A stretch of DNA of 64,000 bases, taken from the NCBI GenBank assembly GCA_036571765.1, contig BROE01000020.1:4232118-4296117 (forward strand), written 5' to 3'. How positions within the stretch are numbered: the stretch's first letter is position 1; each line of letters starts with the position of its first letter. Below the pieces are notes generated by a model, which did not search any database, had not been told where the DNA came from, and saw nothing but the letters and a program-made list of their open reading frames with translations. A program made the translations under genes and the position numbers. Positions 59,429 through 64,000 of this stretch are shown here, piece by piece. The stretch is from Plecoglossus altivelis. Its lineage: Eukaryota; Chordata; Actinopteri; Osmeriformes; Plecoglossidae.

Positions 59429-60881
59429 GGTGCATCCGGAGAGTATTGACAGCGCTTCATCACTTTGTTCTGCATTATGTTACAGGCATATTTCAACAGT
59501 TATTTAAAGAAGTGTTCCCTTAAACGTTCTCGCACAATACCCCCATACTATGACGTGAATGTTTTTTTTAAACGTTCACATATATAAAATACCGTAAGAC
59601 AAAATCTTATGCACAGAACTATTCAGAATCTTTGCCATGACACTCAATTTAGCTCAGATGCATCCTGTTACCACTGATCATCCTTGGGATGTTACTACAA
59701 CTTAATTGGAGTCAGCATGGTAAGTTCAGTTGATTTGACAGGAATAGGAAAGTCAGTTGACTACCCATATCAGAGCACAAGTCAAGAAATCCAAGGAATT
59801 GTTTGTAGACCTCTGAGACTACATGATCCGTAAATGGAAGAAGTTCAGAGCCACCAAGTCTCTACCTAGAATTTGCCGCTTGGCCAAACCTGAGCCATCT
59901 GGGGAGTAGGGCATTAGTCAGGTTGGAGATCTAGAACCAGAGGTTCGCTCTGACAGAGCTCCTACATTTTTCTGTGAAGACAGGATAACCTTGTGGAACA
60001 CCTCAACGGCAGCCGCCAATCAGGCTTGTGTGGCCTGACGGAAGCCACTCCTCAGTGGAAGACACAAAACAAACACCTGAAGGACTCTCTGACCATGAGA
60101 AACAAAATGATCTGCTCTAATGAAACAAAGATTGAACTCTTCGGCCTGAATACCAAGCGTGTCTGGAGGTAAATCAGGCACCGCTCATCACCTGGCCAAT
60201 ACCATTCCTACAGTGAAGCTTAGTGAGCGTAGCATCATGCTGTGGGATGTGTTTTAGCAACAGGAACTGGAAAACCAGCCAGGATGGAGGGTAGGATGAA
60301 TCCTGCAATGTAAAGAGACATTCTTGATAAAACCCTGTTCCAGAGCGCTCTGGACCTCAGACTGGGGGTGAAGGTTCATCTTCCAACAGGCCAACTACCC
60401 TAAGAATACAGCCAAGATAACAAAGGAGTGACTTTAGGACAACTCTGTGAATGTCCTTGAGTGGCCCAGCCAGAGCCCAGACTTGAACCTGGATGAACAT
60501 CTTTGGAGTGATCTGAAAATGGCTGCACACGGATGCTCCCCATCCAGTCTAATGGAGCTTGAAAGATTTTGCAAAGAAAATTAAGACTTTGCCTTCAAAA
60601 GGTGTGCCAAGCTTGTAAGATCATACTCAAAAAGACTCGAAGCTGTCAAAGCCGTCAAAGTGGCCACACAAAAGGTACAGAGCAAAAACTGTGGACACTG
60701 ATGTAATATTTTCTTTCTGAAGTTTAGTAAATATATACAAATACTTGAACAAAGTTTCTCACTTTGTCATTATGGGTTATTGTGTGTAGAATTGATGGAA
60801 ATTTATTCCATTCCGGAATAAGGCCGTAACCTATCAAACTGTGGAACAAGTAATGCACTGTGGATACTTTCCGGATGCACC
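59429..60881 (+). mobile_element. degenerate Tc1-like DNA transposon
   Basis: The ends GGTGCATCCGGAGAGTATTG and the reverse complement of the right end, GGTGCATCCGGAAAGTAT, are terminal inverted repeats; the inner part of the right end also resembles the left. The 1.45-kb interior carries a broken Tc1 transposase on the plus strand. Recognisable pieces are SNETKIELFGLNTKRVW (60119-60173), QQANYPKNTA (about 60388-60415) and EWPSQSPDLNLDEHLWSDLK (about 60459-60518), where the Glu of the catalytic triad should lie. Stops and frameshifts interrupt every frame, for example a TAA right after the first motif, so it is inactive. Confidence 0.9.
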
Positions 60882-63800
60882 CTATGTCAATGAAAACAAA
60901 ATAGTTGAGTCTAAATAGTAATTAGTTTTTATTCATGGATGACTAAATTCTCTTAAGATGGACCTTGACTTATTTTGATTCAATGTTTTTGTTGTCTTGT
61001 TGTAGGCTAATTGGTTGTTTTTCAAATCGCTTAATGGCCATTTGCTCGATAAACAGCAATCCACTTTTTACAGTAGATTATCTTCTATGGTAAAGACTTT
61101 GTTTTTGTATCGTTTTCCTTTTCTATTTGAATTGTACTTATCCAGAAGCGTAATGCAATTTAATGTTGAAATGCTTGCAGATGCTAAAATGAACATGTTA
61201 CACTACAGCCTGTGGTATTGTTGGATATCTGCCTTTACTGCCTAAACAGTAGATACATTGAAATACACATTAACCCCCCCCCCAAAAAAAAAATGGTTGG
61301 TTCAAGCTAGTTTAAAAAATGTCACGTCTCTTTTTATTATATACCTTTTCCTTAAATTTGATGTTTTGAAATCTCTGGTGTATGCTACAAGTAGTACAAT
61401 CACAACATATCCTATCAGTACAATCAACATATTACTACACTTTCATGGTTACAGTCTTATGTAATGTTGATCAAAGACCTGTGTACAATCTCAAGTGTGG
61501 TGTAAGTAAGACTGTTTGTTTCACACGTCCATCTGAGAAGTTTGTTTGGAATGTTTTTGGAAAAGGGCAGGCTTAAAAGGATGTTCACAGTGAACTCTGG
61601 TTTACACACAATGTGCAAACTATTTTCTAATTCATTTGAAAGCTAATTTGAGTGTTTTGGTGAAAACTTGATGGCTGTCACAATTTGTGGAGGGGAACTT
61701 CAGGGAGATCATTATTGCATTAAGTATTCTGATAAATGAATAGTGTTACGTCAACTTGAGAAGTTCTCCCTAAGATTGATTGTGAACTTTTATAGACGTT
61801 AGTATTGCATGAGATGATTAGGAAGTAGCAACCTACCTGTTCTGTCTGTTAAATTTATCTGGTCGCCAATAGAAACAAGGCAATAGTTTCAAATGCTAAT
61901 GCAATATTATTACACCAGAGTTTTAGGTGCATTTGGTGGCCACGCTCAAGACGGTTTTTGTGTGTTCGTGTTTGAATGAGCACCGTGAGTTGCGGGGATC
62001 GTGTGGAATGTGCCATCTCTGCAGTGTCTAAACGTGGCCGTTTCTATATTTTGTGTAGTTATCGCTGCACCAACCAATGTTCAAATGCATGACGATACAA
62101 AACCTCTGCTAGACTCCGGAAGACCCCCCATTAGAGCTGTACGTGAAACAGACCAGGAAGAGGGAACATGGTGTTTGTTGTCCCAAAATTAAGCCATTTT
62201 TCCCATGAAATTTATGTTATTGAGGAACCTGCAACCTTGGGCGGAAAACGGGAAGCTTGGTATACAAAATAATATTTTCCCATTTCATCCTGTTTGCATT
62301 GGGAATGTCCTGTTTTTGTGACAAGACAGAATAGGCTATAGGTGAATCAAATGATTAGATTGGAATTCCAGTTCAAAATGCCAAGTCAAATTATGCTAAT
62401 AAATGCATAGTTTGGCAACTCTATTTGACAGACCATCTGCATTGATTGTAATCTAAGCTTCTTTCTGTGCCTATGACACAGTCAACATTGTAATCAAATT
62501 TAAAAGTAAATATGGACCCTTATCTTAATGCGGTCACTGACCAGCACTCAAAGTTGCTATTTAGACCCAGTACCATGCTAATGTATTTCCAACACTGATT
62601 GATGGGCTCCTGTTACCATTGCCTAACCTCTGCTCCAAATTTCCACCCTGTTGCTTAGTCAGGGTGTTGCTGTTCTCTCTGACCTTTGACCTTCATGTGT
62701 ACCTACCTCTGCGCGCAAGGAAGGCGAAGTCTTTGCAGTCTGTGGGGGAAAGGTTAGCCTTATGGAGGCTAATAAAGGCTGAAAGTTGCGAGATATGCAT
62801 GGCAACGATAACGACCTCGAGGAAAACATTAGGGGACTGAGGCCACACCCTTGGTGCGCACCACTGCACACTACTTGGTCAGTCGTCATAAAAACGAGAA
62901 CTGGGAAATGTTGCAGGGCTGAGGCTTTAACACCCTCTGGACATAACTGAGGCCTCAGTGCTCTCCAATGTGTGTCGTAGCCAGTGCGGTTCAATTACAA
63001 AATGTCCCTTGTACCTCGAGTGTGTTTTGTATCAAGTTTGGTGTCAACTCAAATGACCCGTGCCCATGTTGCGGTAATCATGAGTAGGACTCTAACCGTC
63101 TCGATGTGCGGTTTGGTTGTCCAACAGATCTGTCACTCTGTGGTACGGCACTGTGGCCAGTGTCTCGTGGCGCATTTCATCTGTTCATTGTATCAAAACA
63201 GTCTGTGAAGTGTTTACAAGTCAATATTTAGTGCCTCCCCAGTTGGTGTAGGGCAGGCCATCTGCTAACCATCTCCCTTCATTTGAGGCTATTGTGTTGA
63301 GAGTAATGTGAGCCCTACACTGTCACTGTAGTTTTACTCTGAACTTGTTTGCCCGAATATTTTGGATGGTACAATTAACAGCTTAATGGAGTGGTGATTT
63401 GCTGTTGGCAAGCCACTCTTAATTATATCACTGGTTTTAATAACCTGTTAAGAGAGTCTCGACAAAAGAATAGTCCAAATCTTCTACTATTTACATAACA
63501 CTTTTGTTTTTCAAGCCTCGGGCTGGGCCGGCTTAGTTACTTTGCAGCCGTTGATGGAGAGGCCTGTCAAAGTGTTTTGAATTATTCAGCTCAGCTCTTT
63601 ACACCGTCGCTCGTGATTTGTGAGTTAGTTCATGCTGATATCGGACTTGCCACCTCCCTCCTTTCGCGCCCCCTAATATCTTTCTGTCTCCTCTCACCCA
63701 GCGGCAGATGACAGAAGATCCGTGAGGGGGCTCTTGAAAGGGAGGATAGGGATTGTTTGTATGGAAGGATGCTACCCTTGCGACATGCTTTTCTCCCCCC

Positions 63801-64000
63801 CGTGGAGCTCTTAAGTGAAATAGAAACCCTCTGCACTGTGCAATCAAATGTTCCCCGCCATTTTGGGCTGGAGAAAGTGTTTTTCCATTTTACTTACAGG
63901 GATAGTGTTCCAAGACACCCCCCCCCCCTCCACCCCTCAGGGTTTTTAGACGGAGAACTTGAAGTTTCCAACTGTCAGAGTTTGACAAGCACATGCCGAT
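60882..64000. other. stretch without a recognised gene to the window end
   Basis: AT-rich, mostly unique sequence. Short open frames, including one at 62001-62192, lack convincing splice borders or family motifs. A C-run lies at 63919-63929. The stretch may be intronic or intergenic. Confidence 0.5.

Noticed and set aside
62001..62192. Possible exon reading APTNVQMHDDTKPLL after a TTTTGTGTAG acceptor
   Set aside because: There is no convincing donor, and I recognise no family; kept only as a remark.
63712..63731. A 20-nt segment between CACCCAG and GTGAGG that looks like a microexon
   Set aside because: It is too short, has no flanking exons to set a phase, and such pairs occur by chance.

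Overview
The window is vertebrate nuclear DNA, almost certainly from a ray-finned (teleost) fish. Its genes are split by GT-AG introns. Dinucleotide and tetranucleotide repeats are long and frequent, there is a decayed Tc1-like transposon, and two short inverted-repeat elements are present. The gene pair eif4b then tns2, both on the plus strand, matches the order on human 12q13, but eif4b is far more compact here. I cannot name the species.

Layout. Positions 1-8605 hold the 3' part of eif4b (translation initiation factor 4B). Twelve coding exons run from the second half of the RRM to the stop at 8282; the N-terminal exons lie upstream of the window. Positions 8606-13000 show no gene. From 13732 to 43931 lies a complete tns2 (tensin-2). 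I rebuilt it from splice sites, reading phase and family motifs as 27 coding exons and about 1616 residues. The order is a short Met-Gly-Cys N-terminus, a C1 zinc finger, a phosphatase-like domain, a C2 domain, a long Pro/Ser-rich linker, an SH2 domain and a PTB domain. Introns 1 and 3 are large and full of microsatellites. The tns2 3' UTR is followed by a tRNA-Gln(TTG) gene on the minus strand at 45852-45923. From 46 to 64 kb I find no confident protein-coding exon. There is a promoter-like segment with two possible untranslated exons near 49.0-49.9 kb, and a degenerate Tc1-like element at 59429-60881.

Function. eif4b stimulates the eIF4A helicase during cap-dependent initiation. Tensin-2 links integrin adhesions to actin and phosphotyrosine signalling. 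The two are neighbours by conserved synteny, not an operon.

Points of interest, mostly in tns2: a 42-bp tandem repeat that multiplies the 3' splice site of the first SH2 exon; an exact 442-bp repeat on both sides of an N gap that duplicates the same exon in frame, probably an assembly error; a stop-free 126-bp intron; a 33-nt microexon that carries the last C1 zinc ligand; two NAGNAG acceptors; and a Src-like acylation motif at the N-terminus. I found no previously undescribed multi-gene system.
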